Source of the DNA: Eubacteriales bacterium
GTDB taxonomy: Bacteria > Bacillota > Clostridia > Lachnospirales > Lachnospiraceae
Assembly: GCA_030524585.1 (NCBI GenBank)
Contig: JAUNGJ010000005.1
Span: 17,191-81,190, forward strand
DNA length: 64,000 bases
Direction: 5' to 3'
Part shown: piece after piece, positions 25,986 through 33,193 of the stretch
How positions within the stretch are numbered: the stretch's first letter is position 1
Layout of the letters: every line of letters begins with the position of its first letter
Notes under the pieces: model-generated
What the model was told of the DNA's origin: nothing
What the model saw: the letters and a program-made list of their open reading frames with translations, nothing else
Databases searched by the model: none
Program-made: the position numbers and the translations under genes

Positions 25986-26498
25986 CTAATTATTCCAAAC
26001 AATCCTTTGTATTTTCTTTAACAGCTTTTCCAGATTTGCCGTCAGATTATCTCTGGTTATAAAACACACATCCTCCACAATCAAGGCGTTTTTTGCATAA
26101 ATACTCAGCGTTTTAAACTCTTCCCAGGAGAAGCTTTTGCTTTTTTTCACGCCCTTCCCACGACAATAGAAGCCGCTTGTGCATATGGCAAATCCACGTC
26201 TGCATGTCTCCCAAAAGGTCAGATCGCATATCAGGAATACATCATCTTCTTCCGGTATGCCGAAATGCTTTCTGGCTTTATCATATATTTTAGTTTCTTT
26301 TATATTTTCAGCCGCAATAATACAGGAATCTATATTTTCATAATTCAAACAGAAATTTTTTACTGTCTCCAATTGCTCGTTCATTTTTTGATATACAACA
26401 AATTCTGAATTGCAATATGGGCAAATGCATTTCTTTTTGTTATTTGACAGCTCCAGGCTTCCTCCACAATTCGGACATTCCAAATCAATTTGTATCAT
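25986..26498 (-). CDS. Zinc-ribbon protein A with shared C-terminal module (unknown function)
   Basis: A 170-residue protein with CPNC at 8-11 and CPYC at 26-29, a typical zinc ribbon, a short helical linker and a C-terminal module that starts IPEEDDVFLICD and continues GFAICTSGFYCR, FSWEEFKTL and LEKLLKKIQ. It is a paralogue of the protein encoded immediately downstream. The ATG at 26498 overlaps the TGA of the isoprenoid-synthase-like gene (ATGA), with GAGGAG 6 bases upstream, so the three genes make one unit. A zinc ribbon plus a ligand- or protein-binding module suggests an adaptor, but no function can be stated. Confidence 0.62.
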   Translation of the reverse strand: MIQIDLECPNCGGSLELSNNKKKCICPYCNSEFVVYQKMNEQLETVKNFCLNYENIDSCIIAAENIKETKIYDKARKHFGIPEEDDVFLICDLTFWETCRRGFAICTSGFYCRGKGVKKSKSFSWEEFKTLSIYAKNALIVEDVCFITRDNLTANLEKLLKKIQRIVWNN

Positions 26499-27667
26499 AA
26501 AGATCTCCTCTGTTTGCTTTCTTTTAAAAATTCTAAAGAAAATGGCAGGTACGCTTCCAAAGCCTTTAAGTATTGTCCTGAAAAAAACTGTTGATTTGCA
26601 GCAGCCGCAAGAAGTAAAACTTCTACACAGTATTTTAGCACGAAATCTTTGATTCCCGGATTTCTGGGAGTGAACTCCTGAATCACATTCCACGAAAACC
26701 AGAGCAGACGGTTCACACACTGCTCCAATTTTCGCTGTTCTTCTGCCTGTGTCATTAACGTACAGGTTCCAATTCCGCGATCTTCATCAATATCCTGAAG
26801 ATCATCTAAAAGCTGCAATAGGAATCCGAATTTCAGGTAAAATATCTCCTCATTCTCCAGCCAATCCGATGCCGCAAAAAGATAATCTGCCAATACGGAT
26901 GTGCTTCCTTTACAAATGGAAATATCTAAAAGCCTGTCTTTAGCCACGACGGTTTCCTGCTGGCTGATACTTTGAGTCTGAGCTTCCAACAGACGTAATA
27001 ATGTCTCTGCAATCCTTTTCTGTTTTTCACCTTCATACTCATTTAGAATCATATCTAAAAGACTACAGGTCTTTTCTTCCAGAAGACTGCCGACGGTTAT
27101 AGGCTCTCCTTTCAGTTTAGAAGCAATAATTCGGTTATAATGGTCCTTTTCCTCTCTGCTGACCCTATGATCATCAATGTAATTATCTGTGTAGGGATAT
27201 AGCAGACTGTATGCCAAAATCGGATTCGCTGCATTCTGTTCTTCCCCCTGCATTTCCACAATTATAGCATAGATAAAATAGTTTCGAAGAGCCTGCCAAA
27301 TATGTTCCGGCTTTAAGGTTTCATCAAAGTTCCTGACTTTATCAATAAAATGTTTGGTTTCCCGTTTACCAGCATCCAAAACCTGCGGATTTATCCAATC
27401 GGAAAGACATAGTATCGTTTCCTTCCCCAGAACATTCATAAAATCCTGTTCCAATTCCTGTTCCCATCGCTTCTGAGCATCTGCCTTTTTCGGTTTCTGC
27501 CGGAGTTTCTTCTGCATCTGTTTGGAAAATTCCCGCACAAATTCCTCATTTTCTTTTTTCCTTCTATTATCTATCTTCTCAAAAATATCAAGATTTTCTT
27601 CGAGGAAGACAGGAAATTCTTCTGGCTGCTGTTCCCATACTGCTTTGATTTCTTCTGCTGCTGTCAT
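26495..27667 (-). CDS. Class I isoprenoid-synthase-like protein
   Basis: 390 residues. Two aspartate-rich motifs stand about 125 residues apart: DNYIDD at 161-166 and DDLQD at 288-292, the latter followed by IDEDR. This layout, in an all-helical protein, matches class I prenyl synthases and terpene cyclases, where the motifs bind magnesium and diphosphate. A KGSTSVLADYL block (253-263) lies where such enzymes have a conserved helix. The N-terminal 90 residues are charged and have no recognised domain. Overall identity to known synthases appears low, so the activity is inferred. GGAAGG precedes the ATG by 6 bases. Translationally coupled to two zinc-ribbon genes; not adjacent to isoprenoid pathway genes. 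Confidence 0.62.
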   Translation of the reverse strand: MTAAEEIKAVWEQQPEEFPVFLEENLDIFEKIDNRRKKENEEFVREFSKQMQKKLRQKPKKADAQKRWEQELEQDFMNVLGKETILCLSDWINPQVLDAGKRETKHFIDKVRNFDETLKPEHIWQALRNYFIYAIIVEMQGEEQNAANPILAYSLLYPYTDNYIDDHRVSREEKDHYNRIIASKLKGEPITVGSLLEEKTCSLLDMILNEYEGEKQKRIAETLLRLLEAQTQSISQQETVVAKDRLLDISICKGSTSVLADYLFAASDWLENEEIFYLKFGFLLQLLDDLQDIDEDRGIGTCTLMTQAEEQRKLEQCVNRLLWFSWNVIQEFTPRNPGIKDFVLKYCVEVLLLAAAANQQFFSGQYLKALEAYLPFSLEFLKESKQRRSL

Positions 27668-27699
27668 ATGCTACCTTCCACTTAATTAAATCTGCTTAT

Positions 27700-27739
27700 A
27701 TTATACCTGATGTATAGGCGTCTGTACAGAAAAAGCATG
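27700..27739 (-). promoter_or_regulatory. Promoter of the isoprenoid-synthase-like operon with TCTGTACAGA palindrome
   Basis: TATAAT -10 (27705-27700), 17-base spacer, TGTACA -35 (27728-27723). The -35 lies inside palindrome TCTGTACAGA (27721-27730). A 19-base block (27721-27739) is identical to 29391-29409, at the same place in another promoter. Confidence 0.65.
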
Positions 27740-27764
27740 GAAGAATCCTACCACGATAACACAG

Positions 27765-27800
27765 AAATAAACCGCAGCAAAGCCAACTCTGCTGCGGTCC
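27765..27800 (-). terminator. Terminator after the glycerol dehydrogenase remnant
   Basis: A 9-bp stem ACCGCAGCA/TGCTGCGGT (27771-27798) with a 10-base loop and a T-rich tail on the minus strand (TTATTTCTG). Confidence 0.75.
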
Positions 27801-27840
27801 ATAAATATATATCGGTCATTATCAGAACTATGCAGAACAG

Positions 27841-28212
27841 TTATCTCCTTACTTCTCTTCCAAGAGAATCTGCGGCAATGATCGCATCATATAACTGATC
27901 TGGTGTTACATCTGCAACCATATTGTGAATTGACTCGCCTTCTACACAGGACTTCTCTGCGATCACTTTAATCTCTTCTTCTGTCGTCACACCGATTTCC
28001 TCCAACGTCACCGGAAGGCCAACTTCCAGGCAAAAATCCTGCACTTCCTTAAATTCTTCTTTGGAAGCTCCCTCCAAAACAAGCTGTACCAGCGTACCAA
28101 AAGCCACACAGTTGCCATGTGGAGCGCTGTGTCCGCCCAAAGCCGTCAGACCATTTACAGCAAAATCGCCGAACCGTTTCCTGTCGGCGAAATTTTTATC
28201 AGAAATCGTCAT
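27841..28212 (-). pseudogene. gldA: C-terminal remnant of glycerol dehydrogenase
   Basis: About 105 residues, from AVNGLTALGGHSAPHG through CVAFGTLVQLVLEGA to the closing MVADVTPDQLYDAIIAADSL, match the C-terminal third of GldA-type glycerol dehydrogenases, which are normally near 365 residues. One histidine of the metal site is still visible, but the NAD-binding domain and the other ligands are absent. The first 17 residues (MTISDKNFADRKRFGDF) look like junction sequence: they arise where the ORF overlaps the rlmH stop by 4 bases. A working enzyme is not possible, so this is a deletion remnant that has acquired a chance start. The original terminator remains at 27771-27798. Confidence 0.82.
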
Positions 28213-28688
28213 TTGTGGTATGGTTCACCATTTATGATTCGATAGCTGCGATAAATCTGCTCCAGCAATATCACCCGCATCAGCTGATGAGGAAAGGTCA
28301 TCTTAGAGAAGCTCAATGCATAATCCGAACGTTTCAATACTTCTGTCCCAAGTCCGATCGAACCGCCGATAATGAATATGATATGACTATTTCCCTGCAC
28401 GCCGAGGGTTTCGATCTTTTCTGCCAATTTCTCTGATGTGAGCTGTCTGCCTTCTATCTCCAGCGTTATCACATAGGCGTCCTCTTTTATATGCTTCAGA
28501 ATTCGCTCTCCTTCTTTTGCGCGAATCATATTTTCCACTGCCTCACTGGCAGTATCCGGCGTTTTTTCGTCCGCTACCTCCAGAATCTCCAGTTTACAAT
28601 ATTTGGATAGTCTCTTGCTGTATTCTGCAATCGCATCCTTAAGATACTTTTCCTTAATCTTTCCTACGGTAATCAATGTTATTTTCAT
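28209..28688 (-). CDS. rlmH: 23S rRNA pseudouridine-1915 N3-methyltransferase RlmH
   Basis: SPOUT-fold enzyme that methylates pseudouridine 1915 in helix 69 of 23S rRNA. The protein starts MKITLITVGKIKEKYLKDAI and has the SAM-knot region FIIGGSIGLG, then the conserved end LMRVILLEQIYRSYRII ending in YHK. 159 residues, normal. GAGAGG is 10 bases upstream of the ATG. The stop overlaps the ATG of the gldA remnant. It is co-transcribed with the membrane protein gene ahead of it (13-base gap). Confidence 0.97.
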   Translation of the reverse strand: MKITLITVGKIKEKYLKDAIAEYSKRLSKYCKLEILEVADEKTPDTASEAVENMIRAKEGERILKHIKEDAYVITLEIEGRQLTSEKLAEKIETLGVQGNSHIIFIIGGSIGLGTEVLKRSDYALSFSKMTFPHQLMRVILLEQIYRSYRIINGEPYHK

Positions 28689-28701
28689 AAATCAATGCCT
28701 C

Positions 28702-29325
28702 TCACAAAATCCCCAGTATCTGAAATACAATCAGCACCAGTATAATCACATATATTGCCTTGAACAATACTGTGTGCTCTTGAAAATCCCGCAAATACAC
28801 ATTTGAATTTTCCAACGGAATATCCGGCTCGGTACGGCTGTGTTTAAGCTGGAAGCCATCAATCACATGCTTCCATCCCCTTTGGTCGGTATACACCTGT
28901 ACATAGGGCGAAGCCAGATATTTATATAAAGGAATCCGATAGGGCTCGCTTTTTATGGTCTGCACACTTCCTGTAACAAAGTCTGTTACTTCAACAATTA
29001 AAAAGTAGTATGGAATTCGCCTTCTGCGGTTTCTCGAATCATATTCATTATAATATTCTCTTACAATGTTGACGATTCTTCCCTGGCTGGGACTTCTTTC
29101 CTGCATACACTGCTGATGAAATTTTCGATAATACAGTGCCTTCTGTACTTTTCTAACGGCCTGTGCCAGAGGCAGGATTCCCCCTATCAGAAAAATAAGA
29201 AAACCTGCATGAAACCCAACTGTCAGTATATTTTTTATTAAAATGATATACCACACACAGGCAAACAATATCAATCCCAAAACACTATCCATTTCTTCAT
29301 TTACAGTTCGTATTTTCCTTCTCAT
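28702..29325 (-). CDS. Membrane protein of unknown function (DUF3592-like layout)
   Basis: 207 residues, not recognised. Two hydrophobic segments at about 14-50, a soluble region of about 120 residues and a third hydrophobic segment at about 186-205. The soluble part begins GRIVNIVREYYNEY and holds an YYFLIVEVTD strand, a pattern like the conversion-type DUF3592 proteins that have one cytosolic or external beta domain between helices. AGGAG is 7 bases ahead of the ATG. It is first in an operon with rlmH. Function unknown. Confidence 0.65.
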   Translation of the reverse strand: MRRKIRTVNEEMDSVLGLILFACVWYIILIKNILTVGFHAGFLIFLIGGILPLAQAVRKVQKALYYRKFHQQCMQERSPSQGRIVNIVREYYNEYDSRNRRRRIPYYFLIVEVTDFVTGSVQTIKSEPYRIPLYKYLASPYVQVYTDQRGWKHVIDGFQLKHSRTEPDIPLENSNVYLRDFQEHTVLFKAIYVIILVLIVFQILGIL

Positions 29326-29369
29326 TACACCGCTCCTGCTTATAATTATGAATGATTCTTATAAAATTT

Positions 29370-29409
29370 ATTATACCCGATACTCGTTCTTCTGTACAGA
29401 AAAAGCATG
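29370..29409 (-). promoter_or_regulatory. Promoter of the membrane-protein/rlmH operon with TTCTGTACAGAA palindrome
   Basis: TATAAT -10 (29375-29370), 17-base spacer, TGTACA -35 (29398-29393). The -35 lies inside the perfect 12-base palindrome TTCTGTACAGAA (29390-29401). Same layout as the promoter at 27700-27728. Confidence 0.68.
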
Positions 29410-29428
29410 ACGGAAGCTTCCGTCATGC
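29399..29428 (-). terminator. Terminator after nfnB
   Basis: Perfect palindrome built from GCATGACGGAAG and its complement (29405-29428), followed on the minus strand by TTTTTCTG. The T-tract merges with the promoter palindrome of the next operon. Confidence 0.8.
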
Positions 29429-29477
29429 CTTCGTATTATTCTTTAAGATTACAGTTCATTACTACAAAACAGGGCGC

Positions 29478-30866
29478 TTATTTACTGGACAGATATTCAT
29501 GAATACCTTTTGCTCCGGCTTTTCCTGCGCCCATTGCCAGAATAACGGTAGCTGCGCCTGTAACCGCATCTCCTCCGGCAAATACTGCTGCTTTGGATGT
29601 CTGTCCATTCTCTTCCTCAGCCACGATACATTTTCTTCTGTTCGTATCAAGTCCCTTTGTAGTAGATGCAATCAATGGATTTGGAGAGGTACCAAGCGAC
29701 ATAATAACCGTATCAAGCTCCATCTCAAACTCAGAGCCAGGAATTGCAACCGGTCGTCTTCTTCCGGACGCATCCGGCTCACCAAGCTCCATACGGATTA
29801 CCTTCATACCCTTTACCCATCCATTCTCATCCACAAGAATCTCTGTCGGGTTTGTAAGAAGATCAAAGATTACACCCTCTTCTTTTGCATGATGAACCTC
29901 TTCTACTCTGGCCGGAAGCTCTGCTTCACTGCGGCGGTATACAATATGTACCTCGGCGCCGAGACGAAGTGCTGTTCTTGCGGCATCCATTGCCACATTA
30001 CCTCCGCCGATAACGGCTACCTTCTTTCCGGCAGCGATCGGTGTATCGTAATCATCATTAAATGCCTTCATCAAATTGCTTCTGGTCAGGTACTCATTTG
30101 CAGAGAATACGCCGTTTGCCGTCTCTCCTGGAATGCCCATGAACATCGGAAGTCCTGCTCCGGAACCAATGAATACTGCCTCGAAATCTTCCTCTTCCAT
30201 CAGCTGATCAATGGTAGTGGATTTGCCGATAACAACGTTCGTCTCAAATTTAACACCCAGTTCTTTTACTTTTTCGATCTCTTTCTTTACAACCTTCTCC
30301 TTTGGAAGACGGAACTCAGGAATTCCGTATACAAGCACGCCGCCAAGCTCATGAAGCGCTTCAAATACTGTCACCTCATATCCAAGTTTGGCAAGATCTC
30401 CTGCGCAGGTAAGACCGGAAGGACCGGAACCGATGACAGCAACCTTGTGTCCATTGGTTTCTTCCGCCTTCTCCGGCTTAATATCATTTTCCAAAGCGTA
30501 ATCTGCAACAAACCGTTCCAGCTTACCGATGGATACCGGATCTCCCTTGATTCCACGGATACATTTGCACTCACACTGGGACTCCTGGGGACATACACGT
30601 CCACAGATCGCAGGCAGTGCGGAGGATTCTCCGATTACTTTATATGCACCTTCAATATCTCCGTCCTTTACCCTGGAAATAAATCCTGGAATATTAATGG
30701 ATACCGGACAGCCCTGAATACATTTTGCATTCTTGCAGTTCAGGCAGCGAGCGGCCTCCTCCATTGCTTCTTCTTTATTATATCCGTAGCAAACCTCGTC
30801 AAAATTTGTTGCACGAACCTTTGGATCCTGTTCTCTGACAGGTACTCTTTCTAATACATTAGCCAT
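29478..30866 (-). CDS. nfnB: NfnB subunit of the electron-bifurcating ferredoxin:NADP+ oxidoreductase (glutamate-synthase small-chain fold)
   Basis: NfnAB couples reduced ferredoxin and NADH to reduce two NADP+. NfnB carries two [4Fe-4S] clusters and FAD. The N-terminal cluster region shows CLNCKNAKCIQGCP and the CGRVCPQESQCECKC block. FAD- and NADPH-binding Rossmann motifs are GSGPSGLTCAG (about 145-155) and GGGNVAMDAAR (about 285). The C-terminal AGGDAVTGAATV is typical. 462 residues, length of the GltD-like family. Because it follows nfnA (overlapping TAATG) and not a glutamate synthase large subunit, the Nfn role is preferred. Cytoplasmic. Confidence 0.93.
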   Translation of the reverse strand: MANVLERVPVREQDPKVRATNFDEVCYGYNKEEAMEEAARCLNCKNAKCIQGCPVSINIPGFISRVKDGDIEGAYKVIGESSALPAICGRVCPQESQCECKCIRGIKGDPVSIGKLERFVADYALENDIKPEKAEETNGHKVAVIGSGPSGLTCAGDLAKLGYEVTVFEALHELGGVLVYGIPEFRLPKEKVVKKEIEKVKELGVKFETNVVIGKSTTIDQLMEEEDFEAVFIGSGAGLPMFMGIPGETANGVFSANEYLTRSNLMKAFNDDYDTPIAAGKKVAVIGGGNVAMDAARTALRLGAEVHIVYRRSEAELPARVEEVHHAKEEGVIFDLLTNPTEILVDENGWVKGMKVIRMELGEPDASGRRRPVAIPGSEFEMELDTVIMSLGTSPNPLIASTTKGLDTNRRKCIVAEEENGQTSKAAVFAGGDAVTGAATVILAMGAGKAGAKGIHEYLSSK

Positions 30867-31753
30867 TAGTTGTCACCTCCGCAATTGCCACATCCGCCAT
30901 GATGGGTGTCGCCTTCCTGTAATTTCAGCACAGCGCGTCCCTCCGCACTCTTGTACATCTGCTGTCTCTTCATCGCATTATCAAAGTCAACCAGATGTCC
31001 GTCAAACTCCGGACCATCTACACAGGCAAATTTTACTTCGTTGCCCACTATCAGACGGCAGGCACCACACATTCCGGTACCGTCAACCATAATCGGGTTC
31101 ATGCTGACAATTGTTGGAATCTCAAGCTTCTTGGTAAGAAGACATACAAATTTCATCATGATCATCGGCCCAATTGCGATACAGACATCATACCTGTTGC
31201 CCTGCTCCACCAGCTCTTCGATCATGGTAGTAACCATTCCCGCATGCCCGTAAGAGCCATCGTCGGTACATGGAAAATATCTCCCTGAAACAGCTTCCAT
31301 CTCTTTTTCAAGAATCAGCAGATCTTTGTTCTTGGAACCGATGATTACGTCCGCATCAACTCCATGCTCCTTCAGCCATTTTACCTGAGGATATACGGGA
31401 GCCGCACCGACGCCGCCGCCAACAAAGAGAATCTTCTTTTGCTTCAGTGATTCGATATCTTCAGATACGAACTCAGACGGACATCCCAGAGGTCCTGTGA
31501 AATCACGGAAGGAATCTCCTTCCTTCAATTCTGCAAATCTTCTGGTAGATGCTCCGACCGGCTGGAATACGATCGTGATCGTTCCTGCCTCTCTATCATA
31601 ATCACAGATTGTCAGGGGAATACGTTCTCCGATCTCATCTATTTTAACAATAACGAACTGCCCGGGTTCACAGTGTCTCGCAACACGAGGAGCTTCTACG
31701 ACCATAAGATAAATATTGGCGTTCAGCTTCTCAGCTTTTAATATCTTGTACAT
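30866..31753 (-). CDS. nfnA: NfnA subunit (ferredoxin-NADP+ reductase-like, FAD and [2Fe-2S])
   Basis: A 295-residue PyrK/ferredoxin-NADP reductase-like protein. FAD-binding PLTICDYD, nucleotide-binding FVGGGVGAAPVYP and a C-terminal [2Fe-2S] region MCGACR followed by further cysteines are present, plus a glycine- and cysteine-rich tail HHGGCGNCGG. In Nfn the A subunit binds NADH and transfers electrons to the bifurcating FAD of NfnB. The tail could bind another metal and is found in many clostridial forms. AGGAGG lies 8 bases before the ATG. First gene of the two-gene operon. Confidence 0.93.
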   Translation of the reverse strand: MYKILKAEKLNANIYLMVVEAPRVARHCEPGQFVIVKIDEIGERIPLTICDYDREAGTITIVFQPVGASTRRFAELKEGDSFRDFTGPLGCPSEFVSEDIESLKQKKILFVGGGVGAAPVYPQVKWLKEHGVDADVIIGSKNKDLLILEKEMEAVSGRYFPCTDDGSYGHAGMVTTMIEELVEQGNRYDVCIAIGPMIMMKFVCLLTKKLEIPTIVSMNPIMVDGTGMCGACRLIVGNEVKFACVDGPEFDGHLVDFDNAMKRQQMYKSAEGRAVLKLQEGDTHHGGCGNCGGDN

Positions 31754-31785
31754 CTTATTTCCTCCTGTTTTTTGATACTAGTCTA

Positions 31786-31814
31786 ATGATAAAGTATCTC
31801 TTTAAAAATATCAA
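31786..31814 (-). promoter_or_regulatory. Promoter of nfnAB
   Basis: TTGATA (31814-31809), 17-base spacer, TATCAT (31791-31786), about 32 bases before the nfnA ATG. No Rex-like palindrome is seen in it. Confidence 0.7.
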
Positions 31815-31819
31815 GCAAT

Positions 31820-31868
31820 CAACGCAAAAAAGCAGATTCCTTGAAATAATAACATCCGGGAATCTGCT
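31820..31868 (-). terminator. Terminator after the alcohol dehydrogenase gene
   Basis: A 10-bp stem AGCAGATTCC/GGAATCTGCT (31831-31868) followed by TTTTTGCG on the minus strand. Confidence 0.85.
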
Positions 31869-31885
31869 TTTTATAGCTGAATTAT

Positions 31886-33067
31886 TTAGAAATCAACTTC
31901 TGTTCCATAATATGTACATACGAACAGTTTCTCCATTGCTGCCGGATCAATCGCTCTTGGATTGGAACCTGTACAAGCATCGCCTACTGCGCGCTCTGCA
32001 ATTCCTGCAACCTTTTCTTTGAACTCTTCTTCGTCAATACCAAATTCTTTTAATGTCTTAGGAATATTCAGTCTTACATTAAAGTCATCAATCTTTGCAC
32101 ACAGACTATTGATCAGTGCTTTCTCAGAGGTTCCTTCAAGTCCCATTCTGCGTGCGATTTCAGCATAACGCTTTGCTGCGATCGGATCTTTTGCATTGTA
32201 TTTGATTACATATGGCAGATAGATCGCATTTGCACATCCGTGCGGAATATGACCGGTAGAGAATGCTGCACCTGTCTTATGAGCCATGGAGTGTACAATA
32301 CCAAGCAGTGCATTGGAAAATGCCATACCTGCGAGACACTGCGCATAGTGCATCTGCTCTCTGGCTGCCATATCACATTTATAAGATGCTGGCAGATAAT
32401 CCAATACCATCTCAATTGCCTGCAATGCAAGCGGATCTGTGAATGGGCAGTTTAAGGTAGAAACATACGCCTCAATTGCATGAGTCAGTGCGTCCATACC
32501 TGTATAGGCAACCTGCTTTATTGGAAGTCCCATAACAAGATCAGGATCAACGATTGCCACGTCCGGAGTAATGTTAAAGTCAGCAAGTGGATATTTTACA
32601 CCTGTGCTGTAGTCTGTAATAACAGAGAATGCTGTAACCTCTGTGGCAGTTCCTGATGTAGAAGGAATCGCACAGAATTTTGCTTTCTGACGAAGCTCCG
32701 GGAAATTAAATGGCGTACACAGATCTTCAAATGTTGTGTCCGGATATTCATAAAATGCCCACATAGCTTTTGCAGCATCGATTGGTGAACCTCCACCCAT
32801 TGATACAATCCAATCTGGCTCAAAATTTCTCATAGCCTCTGCGCCTCTCATAACGGTTTCCACAGATGGATCCGGCTCAACACCTTCAAACAGTTCAACC
32901 TCCATACCTGCTTCTTTCAGATAGGCAACTGCCTTATCCAGAAAGCCCTGGCGTCTCATAGAGCCTCCGCCTACAACTAAGATGGCTTTCTTTCCTTTCA
33001 AATTCTTAAGCTCTTCCAGACATCCTTTTCCGTGATACACATCTCTTGGTAATGTAAATCTGCTCAT
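31886..33067 (-). CDS. Iron-containing alcohol dehydrogenase
   Basis: NAD(P)H-dependent group III dehydrogenase that reduces aldehydes to alcohols, disposing of reducing power in fermentation. N-terminal Rossmann GGGS and MGGGSPIDAAK (near 90-100) bind the cofactor; metal ligands lie in GMDALTHAIEAYVST and in GIVHSMAHKTG, with a later GHIPHG. 393 residues. AAAGGAG lies 8 bases before the ATG. It is monocistronic and has a near-consensus Rex site on its promoter, so its expression should rise when NADH is high. The exact alcohol cannot be told; butanol- or ethanol-type enzymes are closest in pattern. Confidence 0.93.
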   Translation of the reverse strand: MSRFTLPRDVYHGKGCLEELKNLKGKKAILVVGGGSMRRQGFLDKAVAYLKEAGMEVELFEGVEPDPSVETVMRGAEAMRNFEPDWIVSMGGGSPIDAAKAMWAFYEYPDTTFEDLCTPFNFPELRQKAKFCAIPSTSGTATEVTAFSVITDYSTGVKYPLADFNITPDVAIVDPDLVMGLPIKQVAYTGMDALTHAIEAYVSTLNCPFTDPLALQAIEMVLDYLPASYKCDMAAREQMHYAQCLAGMAFSNALLGIVHSMAHKTGAAFSTGHIPHGCANAIYLPYVIKYNAKDPIAAKRYAEIARRMGLEGTSEKALINSLCAKIDDFNVRLNIPKTLKEFGIDEEEFKEKVAGIAERAVGDACTGSNPRAIDPAAMEKLFVCTYYGTEVDF

Positions 33068-33090
33068 TATAATTTCTCCTTTAAATTATA

Positions 33091-33108
33091 TTGTTATTGT
33101 TTTAACAA
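33091..33108. promoter_or_regulatory. Rex operator upstream of the alcohol dehydrogenase gene
   Basis: TTGTTAT-TGTT-TTAACAA matches the clostridial Rex consensus TTGTTAA-N4-TTAACAA at 13 of 14 positions. It lies just downstream of the -10 box, where bound repressor would block transcription. The arms extend to an 11-bp inverted repeat. rex itself is encoded at 46397-47047. Confidence 0.85.
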
Positions 33109-33112
33109 TATA

Positions 33113-33141
33113 ATTATATCTCTGTCAAATATTTAACGCAA
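33113..33141 (-). promoter_or_regulatory. Promoter of the alcohol dehydrogenase gene
   Basis: TTGCGT (33141-33136), 17-base spacer and a consensus TATAAT (33118-33113), followed directly by the Rex operator. Confidence 0.75.
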
Positions 33142-33148
33142 CTGTTTT

Positions 33149-33189
33149 AAAAAAATAGATTGTACTTTTTCCCGTACAATCTATTTTTT
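33149..33189 (-). terminator. Terminator after the zinc-ribbon/TPR gene
   Basis: AAATAGATTGTAC/GTACAATCTATTT stem around an 8-base loop (33151-33187) with A/T runs on both sides, so it can work in both directions. Confidence 0.85.
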
Positions 33190-33193
33190 ACAG

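Noticed and set aside
29352-30854. A 500-codon open frame on the plus strand
   Set aside because: It is fully antisense to nfnB, rich in Cys, His and Ser in the way of complement translations, and has no homology or ribosome site. nfnB is certain, so this is a shadow.
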